Notes: generated by a model from the sequence alone, not told the origin. A stretch of DNA of 5,956 bases from a bacterium (GCA_030609865.1 JAUWSZ010000185.1:1-5956); one strand, 5' to 3'. Shown: positions 1-5,321, counted from the first letter of the stretch. Program-made: numbers and translations.

Positions 1-64
1 AGGCGATCCCGATGGGGCTGACCGACAGCCCTGTGCGTCCAAGCGCCACTCTATCAAATCCCAT
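1..64 (-). CDS. Aldo/keto reductase, N-terminal fragment (cut by window edge)
   Basis: Only the first 21 codons are present; the gene continues beyond base 1. The visible peptide begins MGFDRVAL and continues with GRTGLSVSPIGIA. The L-G-R-T-G-L-x-V-S-P-I-G string is the hallmark first beta-strand of aldo/keto reductases, NAD(P)H-dependent oxidoreductases of the TIM-barrel fold that reduce aldehydes and ketones in the cytoplasm. The catalytic Asp/Tyr/Lys/His residues lie outside the window, so substrate and activity cannot be judged. The ATG at 64-62 is chosen because an AAAGGAGG ribosome-binding site (80-73, minus strand) lies 8 nt upstream. A good sigma-70 promoter sits further upstream at 133-105. 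The gene is read away from the insertion sequence, which has not interrupted it. Confidence 0.8.
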   Translation of the reverse strand, partial: MGFDRVALGRTGLSVSPIGIA

Positions 65-104
65 GGGCACATCCTCCTTTGCTCTTCTGGCCGGTTATCG
101 GGAA

Positions 105-133
105 AGTATAGGAATCGAAGGGATTACGGTCAA
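105..133 (-). promoter_or_regulatory. Sigma-70-type promoter of the aldo/keto reductase gene
   Basis: On the minus strand, TTGACC (133-128) and TATACT (110-105) are separated by exactly 17 nt. Each hexamer matches the consensus at 5 of 6 positions. Transcription would start near base 98, giving a leader of about 34 nt that carries the AAAGGAGG ribosome-binding site. Position, strand and spacing all fit the gene at 1-64. No experimental start is known. Confidence 0.6.
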
Positions 134-143
134 ACGCGGTCTT

Positions 144-253
144 TGACATGAAATCGACTTGCCATTTAGCTCGTGTTGCGCTAACAGTGCTTTGATCCCC
201 TCATTGAGAACACGAAATCACCGGCTCTGCGGGTCGTCGCTCATTTCATGTCA
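144..253. repeat. Imperfect long inverted repeat upstream of the aldo/keto reductase gene
   Basis: TGACATGAAAT (144-154) is perfectly complementary to ATTTCATGTCA (243-253). The pairing continues with GAC (156-158) against GTC nearby after a small bulge. A nested pair, TCGTGTT and AACACGA, lies inside. The whole block could fold as one extended hairpin or cruciform. It holds no credible gene. It could be a decayed small palindromic element or an operator region for the leftward gene; I cannot tell which. Confidence 0.4.
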
Positions 254-274
254 TGCCCGCGCAGGCGGGGATCC
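250..274 (-). repeat. REP-like extragenic palindrome, copy 1 (intact)
   Basis: A 25-bp GC-rich palindromic unit of the widespread GTCATnCCCGCG...CGGGnATCC type, with arms CCCGC and GCGGG around a short loop. Such repeats occur in many copies between genes in numerous proteobacteria. A second copy in opposite orientation lies 19 bp further right but is split by the insertion sequence. Comparing the two copies (22 of 25 positions identical after inversion) shows they belong to one family. Confidence 0.65.
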
Positions 275-293
275 ACTGGCCCAATGTGCAGAG

Positions 294-309
294 GGATTCC
301 CGCCTCCGC
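294..309 (+). repeat. REP-like palindrome, copy 2, left part, ending in the IS target duplication
   Basis: The sequence GGATTCCCGCCTCCGC is the first 16 bp of a second REP-like unit, inverted relative to the copy at 250-274. Its last 8 bases, GCCTCCGC (302-309), form the left copy of the target duplication, matched by GCCTCTGC at 2507-2514 on the other side of the insertion sequence. The rest of the palindrome (GGGGATGAC) is found at 2515-2523. The unit was therefore whole before the insertion. Confidence 0.7.
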
Positions 310-338
310 AGCCTTTTTATGGGGGTAGTTTATTGGAC
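310..338 (+). repeat. Left terminal inverted repeat of the insertion sequence
   Basis: The inner 17 bases (322-338), GGGGTAGTTTATTGGAC, are identical to the reverse complement of 2478-2494. The outer 12 bases match at 7 of 12 positions, including a shared T-rich tract. The outer segment is counted as part of the repeat because the target duplication abuts it. This is the end downstream of the transposase gene. Confidence 0.8.
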
Positions 339-368
339 GTTTCGAGCTTGTCCCGGAGAGGGTACCTG

Positions 369-2178
369 TCATTTGAATCGGAAATCAAGTTTGTAGTTGA
401 AGAGCCAGGGGACTCTGGGATCGGTTCCTTGCTTGGCCAACTTGGCAGGCAGGTCCGTGTAATGCTCCCGTAGGAGGCCGACGTTGGGGGCGTTGTAATA
501 GGTGACGACGATTGTATCATCGTGAAGACGCAGATCGCCTTCGAGTCCGTGGAAGAAGTCACGAGCCAGATGTTTCGCGTCCCAATGGGCGATGGGTTCA
601 CCCAGGCGCTGGCGGAGCATATGGATGGCAGCCTGGGCAATGAGGGTCATGCTCATATGACCATAGCGGATGTTGAGGTTGAGGGTGCCCGCGCGGTCCC
701 AGCCCAGGGCTTGGTTGGCATTAAAGAACTCTTCACAATGCCAACGTTTTGGGTACTGTTGGACGGGGTCCTCCACGGCAGCATCTTTGGCGGTACACAG
801 GAAAGCCTTGTAGCGGTAGTCTTGCTCAGATTCTCCGCAACGTTGCACGGTTTGCCAATACGGTTCGGCGTGACTGTTCTTGGGCCGATAAGGACGATTG
901 GCCGTGGCGTAGCCGATCCAGAGGCGGGTAAAGGCCTCTGGGGGAAGGCTTTGGAAGTCCCTGGCGAGAGCTTTGCCCTGCGGCATGGGCACCAACAGAT
1001 CAAAAGGCAACCGGCGCACGGCTTCCAGTAGATCCAGTATGTAATGTTCCGTGTCGGCAAGGACCAAGGGGGTGTGGTCCTTGGGGGTGAGGATATCGGC
1101 CGTCATCTCTAACAGCTCTGGGGTTGCCTGGGCGACGGTTCTGGAAGAGGAGCCGATGGTGAAGCAGATGGGCTCCTGGCTATCGGCATCGAAAGCGAAG
1201 AAGGTCTGAAGTTGCTTGGTGGCGGCTGCCTTCGGGTCCTTTTTCCGCCGGACTGTCTGGCGTTTGCTGTAACTGAGGATGCGATGCGGATCAATGGCCA
1301 GGACCTGAGCCGGATAATGGCCCAGGATCTGACGGAGCTTTCCAAGCATCAACTGGACTCGTTGTGCGTCGGCGACGCTATGGGCATCGAGCAGATGGTG
1401 CACGGCCGGGTCACTGACCACGAAGGGCAGTCCGTTAGCCACTTCGAAGCCCCGTTGACTGAGCGTTCGTTTGTGGCGTTTGCCCGCAACGCAGAGGGCA
1501 GCCTCGTGAACCAACTGCAGGGCCATCCTGGGTTCTACATGACCGGTCGGTTTGCCGGTCCAGTGGGAGAGCAGGTCCCAGGTGCCCAGGCGCAGGTGTT
1601 CGGGCACAAGGAGCCAGGTACCCACGAGGTTGCCGGAAATCTTGTTACACAGTAACTGCCGGACCTCGCGTTCGATGCTGCGCTCATCACAGAGCTCAAC
1701 GCGACGTGTGGCCCTTGTTCGTTGGGTTTCGATGTGTGGCAGATCGGGCGCGGGAAAGGGAAGATGGAGTTTTTTTTTGGAGCCCGTATTCGTTGATGAT
1801 CCGTTCAACGCTCCGGATCGCAATCGGGTAACCGTCTTGACGCAGTTTGGAGGCGATGACCTCGGCGGTAGCTTTCGGGTCAAGGAACCGGGTTCGGACG
1901 ACCAGCTTGGTGACCCCCCGGGTACGCCGATAGTTACTCTGGGGCCCCTTTTTGTGCTTGATCAGGCCTTCGAGGCCCTTTTGGGCGAAGGCGTCCCGAA
2001 TCTGGTAGTAACGGGATTTAGAATATTGGAAGTTCTTTGCAGCTTGGCCGGGCCCGATTTCGGTGCACTCGCCCTCGAGGAGCATGATCAGTTTCAAGGT
2101 AGCCTCATCGTTTGGGGGAATGGACAAAGAGCCGCGAGGACCGATGAGCATGGATTTGCTTCGATCATACGTAAACAT
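369..2178 (-). CDS. DDE transposase, full-length product requiring a frameshift at an A9 run
   Basis: This is the presumed transposase that cuts and rejoins the element ends. Joining the two frames by skipping one base at 1770-1778 gives 602 residues. Residues about 25-75 and 86-136 look like two helix-turn-helix segments for end binding. The catalytic core follows, with candidate acidic residues D296 (in LAIDPHR), D375 (in LADTEHY) and E482 (in YPKRWHCEEFFNANQ). The last motif reads Y-x2-R-x3-E-x6-Q, close to the Y-R-E-K signature of IS4-type transposases but with Q for K. The downstream frame alone is open from 1883 to 369, with a TGA at 371-369. The start at 2178 is chosen for its AGGAGG (2191-2186) 7 nt upstream. 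Because both frames stay open and read sensibly right up to the A run, the gene is either slippage-dependent or only recently broken. Family name is tentative. Confidence 0.75.
1696..2178 (-). CDS. Upstream-frame transposase product (HTH protein)
   Basis: Without frameshifting, translation from the ATG at 2178 gives 160 residues. These contain both helix-turn-helix segments (GQAAKNFQYSKSRYYQIRD region; AIRSVERIINEYGL region) followed by about 24 out-of-frame residues after LQKK. It has no catalytic residues. In many insertion sequences such a short product binds the ends and represses transposition, so it may have a role here if the frameshift is programmed. If the A run is just a mutation, it is a non-functional fragment. 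A possible earlier in-frame ATG at 2238 lacks the strong ribosome-binding site seen at 2191-2186. Confidence 0.6.
   Translation of the reverse strand: MFTYDRSKSMLIGPRGSLSIPPNDEATLKLIMLLEGECTEIGPGQAAKNFQYSKSRYYQIRDAFAQKGLEGLIKHKKGPQSNYRRTRGVTKLVVRTRFLDPKATAEVIASKLRQDGYPIAIRSVERIINEYGLQKKTPSSLSRARSATHRNPTNKGHTSR
1770..1778 (-). other. A9 slippery run joining the two transposase frames
   Basis: Nine consecutive T on the plus strand (A on the coding strand) lie between codons ...CTC-CA and CTCCAT. In the upstream frame the run reads Q-K-K-T and continues out of frame. With one A fewer it reads Q-K-K-L-H-L-P and enters the catalytic frame. The required shift is +1 (or -2), not the -1 shift typical of A6G motifs. 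RNA polymerase slippage on A9, giving transcripts of 8 A, is thus more plausible than classic ribosomal -1 shifting. A one-base insertion or a sequencing error is the alternative. Confidence 0.6.
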
Positions 2179-2477
2179 GTGTGCCCCTCCTGTGCTAAGC
2201 TTAATGGACGGAACAGCAGATGCCAAACAGGGTAGCAAAGGGGGGGAGAAAAGTCCACTCTATTATGGCGGTATAATGACAGGTGTGGCGATGATTGCAA
2301 TGGGGGCATGTACCGTCACGACACCAGTTTTTCTATATACTCTTAGCCGGGTGCCGTGAAGGCGGGCGTAGGCGGCATACCAATCTCCGCCACATTATTA
2401 TAGACTTTTCTTGTTATTGTACTGCGGTCAACTCGCTGTTCTGGCTGCATTTAAAGGGGCGACGGAAGGCGCATAAA
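2179..2477. other. Non-coding 5' region of the insertion sequence
   Basis: About 300 bp between the transposase start and the right terminal repeat without a credible gene. It holds the transposase ribosome-binding site (AGGAGG, 2191-2186, minus strand). It also holds an imperfect 23-bp inverted pair (2249-2271 against 2387-2409, 17 of 23 paired) whose outer ends share AAAAGTC and whose inner ends share CCGCCA. A minus-strand TATAAT (2402-2397) has a TTGACC (2431-2426) 23 nt upstream. That is too far for a standard promoter, though the -10 could serve an extended or weak transposase promoter. Confidence 0.45.
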
Positions 2478-2506
2478 GTCCAATAAACTACCCCTGGAAA
2501 ATGACT
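2478..2506 (-). repeat. Right terminal inverted repeat of the insertion sequence
   Basis: Bases 2478-2494 (GTCCAATAAACTACCCC) are a perfect inverted copy of 322-338. Bases 2495-2506 extend the match imperfectly to the position where the target duplication begins. This is the end upstream of the transposase gene. Confidence 0.8.
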
Positions 2507-2523
2507 GCCTCTGCGGGGATGAC
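2507..2523 (+). repeat. Right target duplication and remaining part of REP-like palindrome copy 2
   Basis: GCCTCTGC (2507-2514) repeats the left flank GCCTCCGC with a single C/T difference. It is followed by GGGGATGAC, the missing 9 bases of the palindrome begun at 294-309. The one mismatch indicates the insertion is not brand new or that one copy has mutated. Confidence 0.65.
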
Positions 2524-2557
2524 GGCAAGTGCTATGGTGGGGATGATAGCGCCTTTG

Positions 2558-2599
2558 CTTTGACCTTTGACCTTTAACCTTAGACCTTTCACCTTGACC
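2558..2599 (+). repeat. Degenerate tandem 7-bp repeat, six units
   Basis: Six consecutive heptamers read CTTTGAC, CTTTGAC, CTTTAAC, CTTAGAC, CTTTCAC, CTTGACC, with consensus CTTTGAC. There is no reading-frame context. The array lies between the insertion site and the GalT-like operon, about 110 bp upstream of its first start codon. It could be a variable-number intergenic repeat or a cluster of protein-binding sites. Each unit also resembles a -35 box, but I found no convincing partner -10. The rest of 2524-2710 shows no gene. Confidence 0.6.
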
Positions 2600-2710
2600 C
2601 TCTTGCCTGGATGGTTTTTGCGGGAAATTTTGTTAAACTTCTGGCTTGATTCTTCATGAACTCGTCGAATATGGCAAGCGCGGCACGCACAAACGGAAGG
2701 AGCCGTTCCG

Positions 2711-3772
2711 ATGAAGAAAGGAATCCGTTTCGAAAAACATGTTCAGAAGTCCACGTTCCACAACCCGATGCTCGGAAACAAGCTGGACACCCAGGAGATC
2801 ACGATCCGAAGGGACCCCTTGACCGGGCACCAGAGTGCGTTCAACCCATCCCTGGAAGACAAGGTGGCCGTCTTCTTCGGCCCGAGCGACCAGGCCCTGA
2901 TCGATCGGCTGGCCCAGGAGAGTCAGGCCCGGTGCTTCCTCTGCGGCGACAACTGGAAGCTCGCAACGCCGACCTATCCGAAGGAACTCGTCCCGGAAGG
3001 CCGCATCCAGGTGGGAGAGGCCGTCCTGTTTCCCAACCTGTTTCCCGTGGCCCATGTCCATGCAGTGATCCGCGTGGGTGACAAGCACTACGTTCGGCTC
3101 GGGGATTTCGACCCGGGCATGATCCTGGAGGCCTTTCAGGCTTCGTCGCAATTCGTGAAGGCCCTTTCCAAGGGGGAGCCCGATGTTCGCTACATCACGA
3201 TCAACGGAAACTACCTCCATCCCGCCGGCGCCAGCATCCCCCACCCCCACTTCCAGATTGCCGGCGCAGACCTGCCGTTCACCTACATGGAGGCCCTGTT
3301 CGACCACAGCAGGCGCTATCTCCGGGAGCAGGGAAGCTGCTACTGGTCCGACATCGTCGAGGTCGAGAAGGAACTCGGGGAACGCTACATCGGGGAGACC
3401 GGGCCGGCCTGCTGGATCGCCTCGTTCTCGCCTCAGGGCACGAACGAGATCCTCGGAATCCTCCCGGAAAGGAGGGACTTCCTCGAAATGGACGACGCAG
3501 ACCTCGAGGGCTTGGCCCAAGGCCTGTCTTGTGTCCTCAAGGGCTACGATTCGATGGGGGTCTCCACGTTCAACTTCGCGGTCTACTCGGGCCCCCTGGG
3601 CGAGCAGGACGACTCGTTCCGGTGTACCATCCGGATCATCTCCCGGCAGAATGTGTACGAGAACTACCGCACGGATGACTACTTCCTTCAGAAGCTGCTC
3701 CGCAACGAGCTGATCCTCACGCCTCCCGAGATCCTGGCCGCAACGATGCGCGGAATCATGGAAAGGAAATAG
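2711..3772 (+). CDS. GalT-like HIT-superfamily nucleotidyltransferase/phosphorylase
   Basis: A 353-residue protein of the galactose-1-phosphate uridylyltransferase branch of the histidine-triad superfamily. These enzymes transfer a nucleoside monophosphate through a covalent nucleotidyl-histidine. Visible landmarks are C75-x2-C78 (CFLCG), H115 in VAHVHAVI, and H178-P-H180-F-Q182. By analogy with E. coli GalT (C52, C55, H115, H164 for zinc; H166 nucleophile), the zinc ligands are C75, C78, H115 and H178, and H180 is the nucleophile. The second half keeps a related fold (FNFAVYSGPL, residues 287-296) but lacks the H-x-H of GalT. The true donor and acceptor may therefore differ, and an Ap4A-phosphorylase-like or other role is possible. 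The start follows GGAAGGAG (2695-2702) by 8 nt. It is the first gene of a two-gene operon, 2 nt before the GHKL ATPase. Family is fairly sure; substrate is unknown. Confidence 0.75.
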   Translation: MKKGIRFEKHVQKSTFHNPMLGNKLDTQEITIRRDPLTGHQSAFNPSLEDKVAVFFGPSDQALIDRLAQESQARCFLCGDNWKLATPTYPKELVPEGRIQVGEAVLFPNLFPVAHVHAVIRVGDKHYVRLGDFDPGMILEAFQASSQFVKALSKGEPDVRYITINGNYLHPAGASIPHPHFQIAGADLPFTYMEALFDHSRRYLREQGSCYWSDIVEVEKELGERYIGETGPACWIASFSPQGTNEILGILPERRDFLEMDDADLEGLAQGLSCVLKGYDSMGVSTFNFAVYSGPLGEQDDSFRCTIRIISRQNVYENYRTDDYFLQKLLRNELILTPPEILAATMRGIMERK

Positions 3773-3774
3773 CC

Positions 3775-5250
3775 GTGGAGAAAGGGCCTCGCACGGAAAC
3801 CATCCCCGTCACGATCGACAAGAGCCACATCATCACCATCGGTGAAAGGCTGTATGCGGAAAGCATCGAGTTCATCCGCGAGATCGTGAACAACTCGTAC
3901 GATGCGGACGCGACAGTCGTGAACGTAAAGATCACCGATGAGACCGTGGAGGTCCGTGACAACGGGACCGGCATGGATCGGGAGGGCCTCAAGCAGTACT
4001 TCAACATCGGTTCCCCGTTCAAGATCGAGGCCTCGCGCTCGCCCGTCCATCATCGGCAACGGATCGGCCAGTTCGGGATCGGGAAGTTTGCGACCTTGTC
4101 CGCGTGCAGGCGATTCGAGGTGACGACCCGGAAGGGACCCTTTGCTGCTCGGATCGTTTTTGACAAGGAGGACTGGGAGGCGGCCGGAGACACCTGGAAC
4201 CTGCCGATGGAGGTCCTTCCCCCTGAGGCCCGCAGCGAGGACGGCACGACCGTGCTCCTTATCGGGCTCCTGCGAACGTTCGAGCCCCGGGACATCGAGT
4301 CGAAGATCATCGAAGGGACTCCGCTTAAGGCGCCGCTCTTCAAGGTGAACCTGAACGGGCATCGGATTTATCCTCGCAGCCTGTCCGGACATCGCATCCC
4401 CGTCCTCGACGGGACCCCTTTCGGGCCCGTCACGGGTGAGATCGTCATCCTGCCGGAGACGGCTGCGAAAAAGGAAGACCTCGGGATCGAGGTGAAGGTC
4501 AAGCAGGCAACGATCAAACGGGAACTGTTCGGCATGGAGACTTGGGGAAAGGCCATGGCCCGGGTTCGCGGAGAGATCCATGCGGACTTCCTGCCCATCA
4601 CGAGCGACCGGAGCGGGTTCTTGAAGGATTCCGCCGAATACAGGGCCTTTGAGGAACTCATGGGGCGCGTCATGGGAGAGGTCAAGCGGGCCCTGCAGGC
4701 CCTGAGCACGAAGAAGGAAAAGAGGGTCGTGAGCCGAGCCCTGAAGGAGACCCTGCAGCGCGTTTACCGGGCCCTTGCCCTGAACCCCGACTTCTCCCCC
4801 TTTGGTGCCTTGCCCCTTGCCGGAAGCGGGCAAGGGGTTGGAGGGGCGGCCAAGCAGGCGGCCGACAAGAAGGGCAAGGACGGAGAGGAGGTGCAGCCGG
4901 AGCCTGCCCCGCCGAAGGGCCCGAAGAAACGCAAGAGAAAGCCCAAAGTGAGAGAACTCACCCCGAATGCCGTGATCAAGAACATGCGGTTCGGCGACTA
5001 CGGCGTTTCCTGCGTGGTGGACAGCTTCGGGGAAGACGGCCCCGAGGTCTTCTCGGAAGAGACTATCATTTACGTAAACAGGGATCATCCCCTCTACAAG
5101 CGGGAGTGCAAGAAATTCGACACCCAGATCCTGAACCTTGCCCGGCTGCTGACACAGGAAATCGCCTTGATGAAGGACCCGCGGGACCCGCGGCAGGCAT
5201 TCGAACGGCAGAGCAAGCTCCTCCGCGATGCGTTCATCGAAACATCCTGA
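3775..5250 (+). CDS. GHKL-fold ATPase (MutL/Hsp90/MORC-like) with S5-type transducer and unknown C-terminal domain
   Basis: A 491-residue ATP-binding protein. The Bergerat fold is clear: N-box E36-x2-N39-N40-x2-D43-A44, D62-N-G64-T-G66-M, G98-QF-G101-I-G103-K104, and the D-G-T turn at 156-158. A transducer-like S5 segment follows, with RGEIHADFLPITSDRSGF (D278-R-S-G-F282 conserved in Hsp90/MutL-like ATPases), then a helical stretch to about 340. Residues 343-392 form a low-complexity Gly/Ala/Lys/Pro linker with a KKRKRKPK patch. Residues 393-491 form a compact domain (IKNMRFGDYGVSCVVD, IIYVNRDHPLYKR) that I do not recognise. Known relatives are nucleotide-gated clamps in DNA repair, chaperoning or, as MORC-type proteins, chromatin and predicted defence roles. 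There is no transmembrane segment, H-box or receiver, so it is not a sensor kinase. The GTG start at 3775 is chosen because GGAAAGGA (3760-3767) precedes it. The 2-nt gap implies translational coupling with the GalT-like gene. Confidence 0.8.
   Translation: MEKGPRTETIPVTIDKSHIITIGERLYAESIEFIREIVNNSYDADATVVNVKITDETVEVRDNGTGMDREGLKQYFNIGSPFKIEASRSPVHHRQRIGQFGIGKFATLSACRRFEVTTRKGPFAARIVFDKEDWEAAGDTWNLPMEVLPPEARSEDGTTVLLIGLLRTFEPRDIESKIIEGTPLKAPLFKVNLNGHRIYPRSLSGHRIPVLDGTPFGPVTGEIVILPETAAKKEDLGIEVKVKQATIKRELFGMETWGKAMARVRGEIHADFLPITSDRSGFLKDSAEYRAFEELMGRVMGEVKRALQALSTKKEKRVVSRALKETLQRVYRALALNPDFSPFGALPLAGSGQGVGGAAKQAADKKGKDGEEVQPEPAPPKGPKKRKRKPKVRELTPNAVIKNMRFGDYGVSCVVDSFGEDGPEVFSEETIIYVNRDHPLYKRECKKFDTQILNLARLLTQEIALMKDPRDPRQAFERQSKLLRDAFIETS
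4813..4837 (+). repeat. In-gene perfect 9-bp hairpin in the linker of the GHKL gene
   Basis: CCCCTTGCC (4813-4821) and GGCAAGGGG (4829-4837) are perfect inverted arms around a 7-nt loop. They encode residues of the Gly/Ala-rich start of the disordered linker (about 347-355). The palindrome resembles mobile extragenic repeats that sometimes land in frame in loops. It may also be a chance product of GC-rich codons. Confidence 0.45.
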
Positions 5251-5267
5251 AGAAGAAATGTTCAACG

Positions 5268-5282
5268 ACACTTGCCAAGTGT
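5268..5282. promoter_or_regulatory. 15-bp palindrome over the -35 box (putative operator 1)
   Basis: ACACTTG-C-CAAGTGT is a perfect inverted repeat with 7-bp arms around one central base. It covers the TTGCCA -35 hexamer (5272-5277) of the promoter for the nucleotidyltransferase gene and overlaps the start of the larger palindrome at 5278. Size and symmetry suit a dimeric winged-HTH protein, most simply the HTH domain encoded just downstream. Confidence 0.55.
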
Positions 5283-5300
5283 TGCTGATTTTAGTACAAT
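5272..5300 (+). promoter_or_regulatory. Sigma-70-type promoter of the nucleotidyltransferase/HEPN operon
   Basis: TTGCCA (5272-5277) and TACAAT (5295-5300) lie exactly 17 nt apart, each 5 of 6 to consensus. The start would be near 5307, giving a 30-nt leader before the ATG at 5337. The promoter lies inside two overlapping palindromes. This marks the toxin-antitoxin pair as a separate transcription unit from the GHKL operon ending at 5250. Confidence 0.6.
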
Positions 5301-5321
5301 CGTACCAAAATTAGCAACACT
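5278..5321. promoter_or_regulatory. 44-bp palindrome centred on the -10 box (putative operator 2)
   Basis: Two 20-base arms (5278-5297 and 5302-5321) flank a 4-base centre, AATC. Eighteen of 20 positions pair, plus one G/T wobble and one A/C mismatch. Key parts are GTGTTGCT and AGCAACAC at the outside and GTAC twice at the inside. The -10 hexamer lies across the inner left arm and the centre. No T-run follows, so a rho-independent terminator for the upstream gene is unlikely. An autoregulatory operator is the best reading. Confidence 0.6.

Larger units (their letters stand above)
310..2506 (-). mobile_element. Insertion sequence, 2197 bp, with DDE transposase in two frames
   Basis: The ends are set by 29-bp terminal inverted repeats (310-338 and 2478-2506; 24 of 29 identical, the inner 17 perfect) and by flanking 8-bp direct repeats with one mismatch (302-309 and 2507-2514). 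Excising the element with one direct repeat rebuilds a REP-like palindrome, which independently supports these boundaries over the shorter pair 322-2494. One long minus-strand transposase occupies most of the element, and about 300 bp of non-coding DNA lies between its start and the right end. The single-gene layout, HTH-then-DDE order and Y-x2-R-x3-E signature recall IS4-related or unclassified (ISNCY-type) families. I cannot assign a named family from sequence alone. No passenger gene is present. Confidence 0.85.

Noticed and set aside
250..309. REP-like repeats as a CRISPR array
   Set aside because: Only two copies in opposite orientation, without regular spacers.
159..473. Open frame of 104 codons on the plus strand
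   Set aside because: It runs across the REP-like repeats and the IS end, lacks a ribosome-binding site, and its peptide is typical of translated repeats.
522..1655. Plus-strand open frames (522-1031, 1212-1655) opposite the transposase
   Set aside because: They are antisense shadows of the transposase, whose motifs and start signals are on the minus strand.
2397..2431. TTGACC and TATAAT on the minus strand as the transposase promoter
   Set aside because: The 23-nt spacing is too long for a standard sigma-70 promoter, so it is kept only as a possible -10 element.
322..2494. IS boundaries at the perfect 17-bp repeats only
   Set aside because: No target duplication is seen at these positions, and the remaining flanks would not rebuild the REP palindrome. 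The extended ends 310/2506 do both.
2594..2660. Promoter candidates for the GalT/GHKL operon (TTGACC in the heptamer array, TTGATT at 2646)
   Set aside because: No -10 hexamer of acceptable quality lies at 16-18 nt. GG/GC pairs near 2609-2621 also miss sigma-54 spacing by one base.
2654..3520. Minus-strand open frame opposite the GalT-like gene, and plus-strand frame 2656-3081
   Set aside because: Shadow frames of the GalT-like gene, which has the HPHFQ and CxxC motifs and the good ribosome-binding site.
3688..5271. A 527-codon minus-strand open frame opposite the GHKL gene
   Set aside because: It is long only because of GC-rich antisense codon bias. Its peptide is low in recognisable motifs, while the plus strand carries all GHKL motifs.
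5278..5321. The 44-bp palindrome as a transcription terminator of the GHKL operon
   Set aside because: There is no T-run after the stem, and the palindrome coincides with a well-formed promoter.
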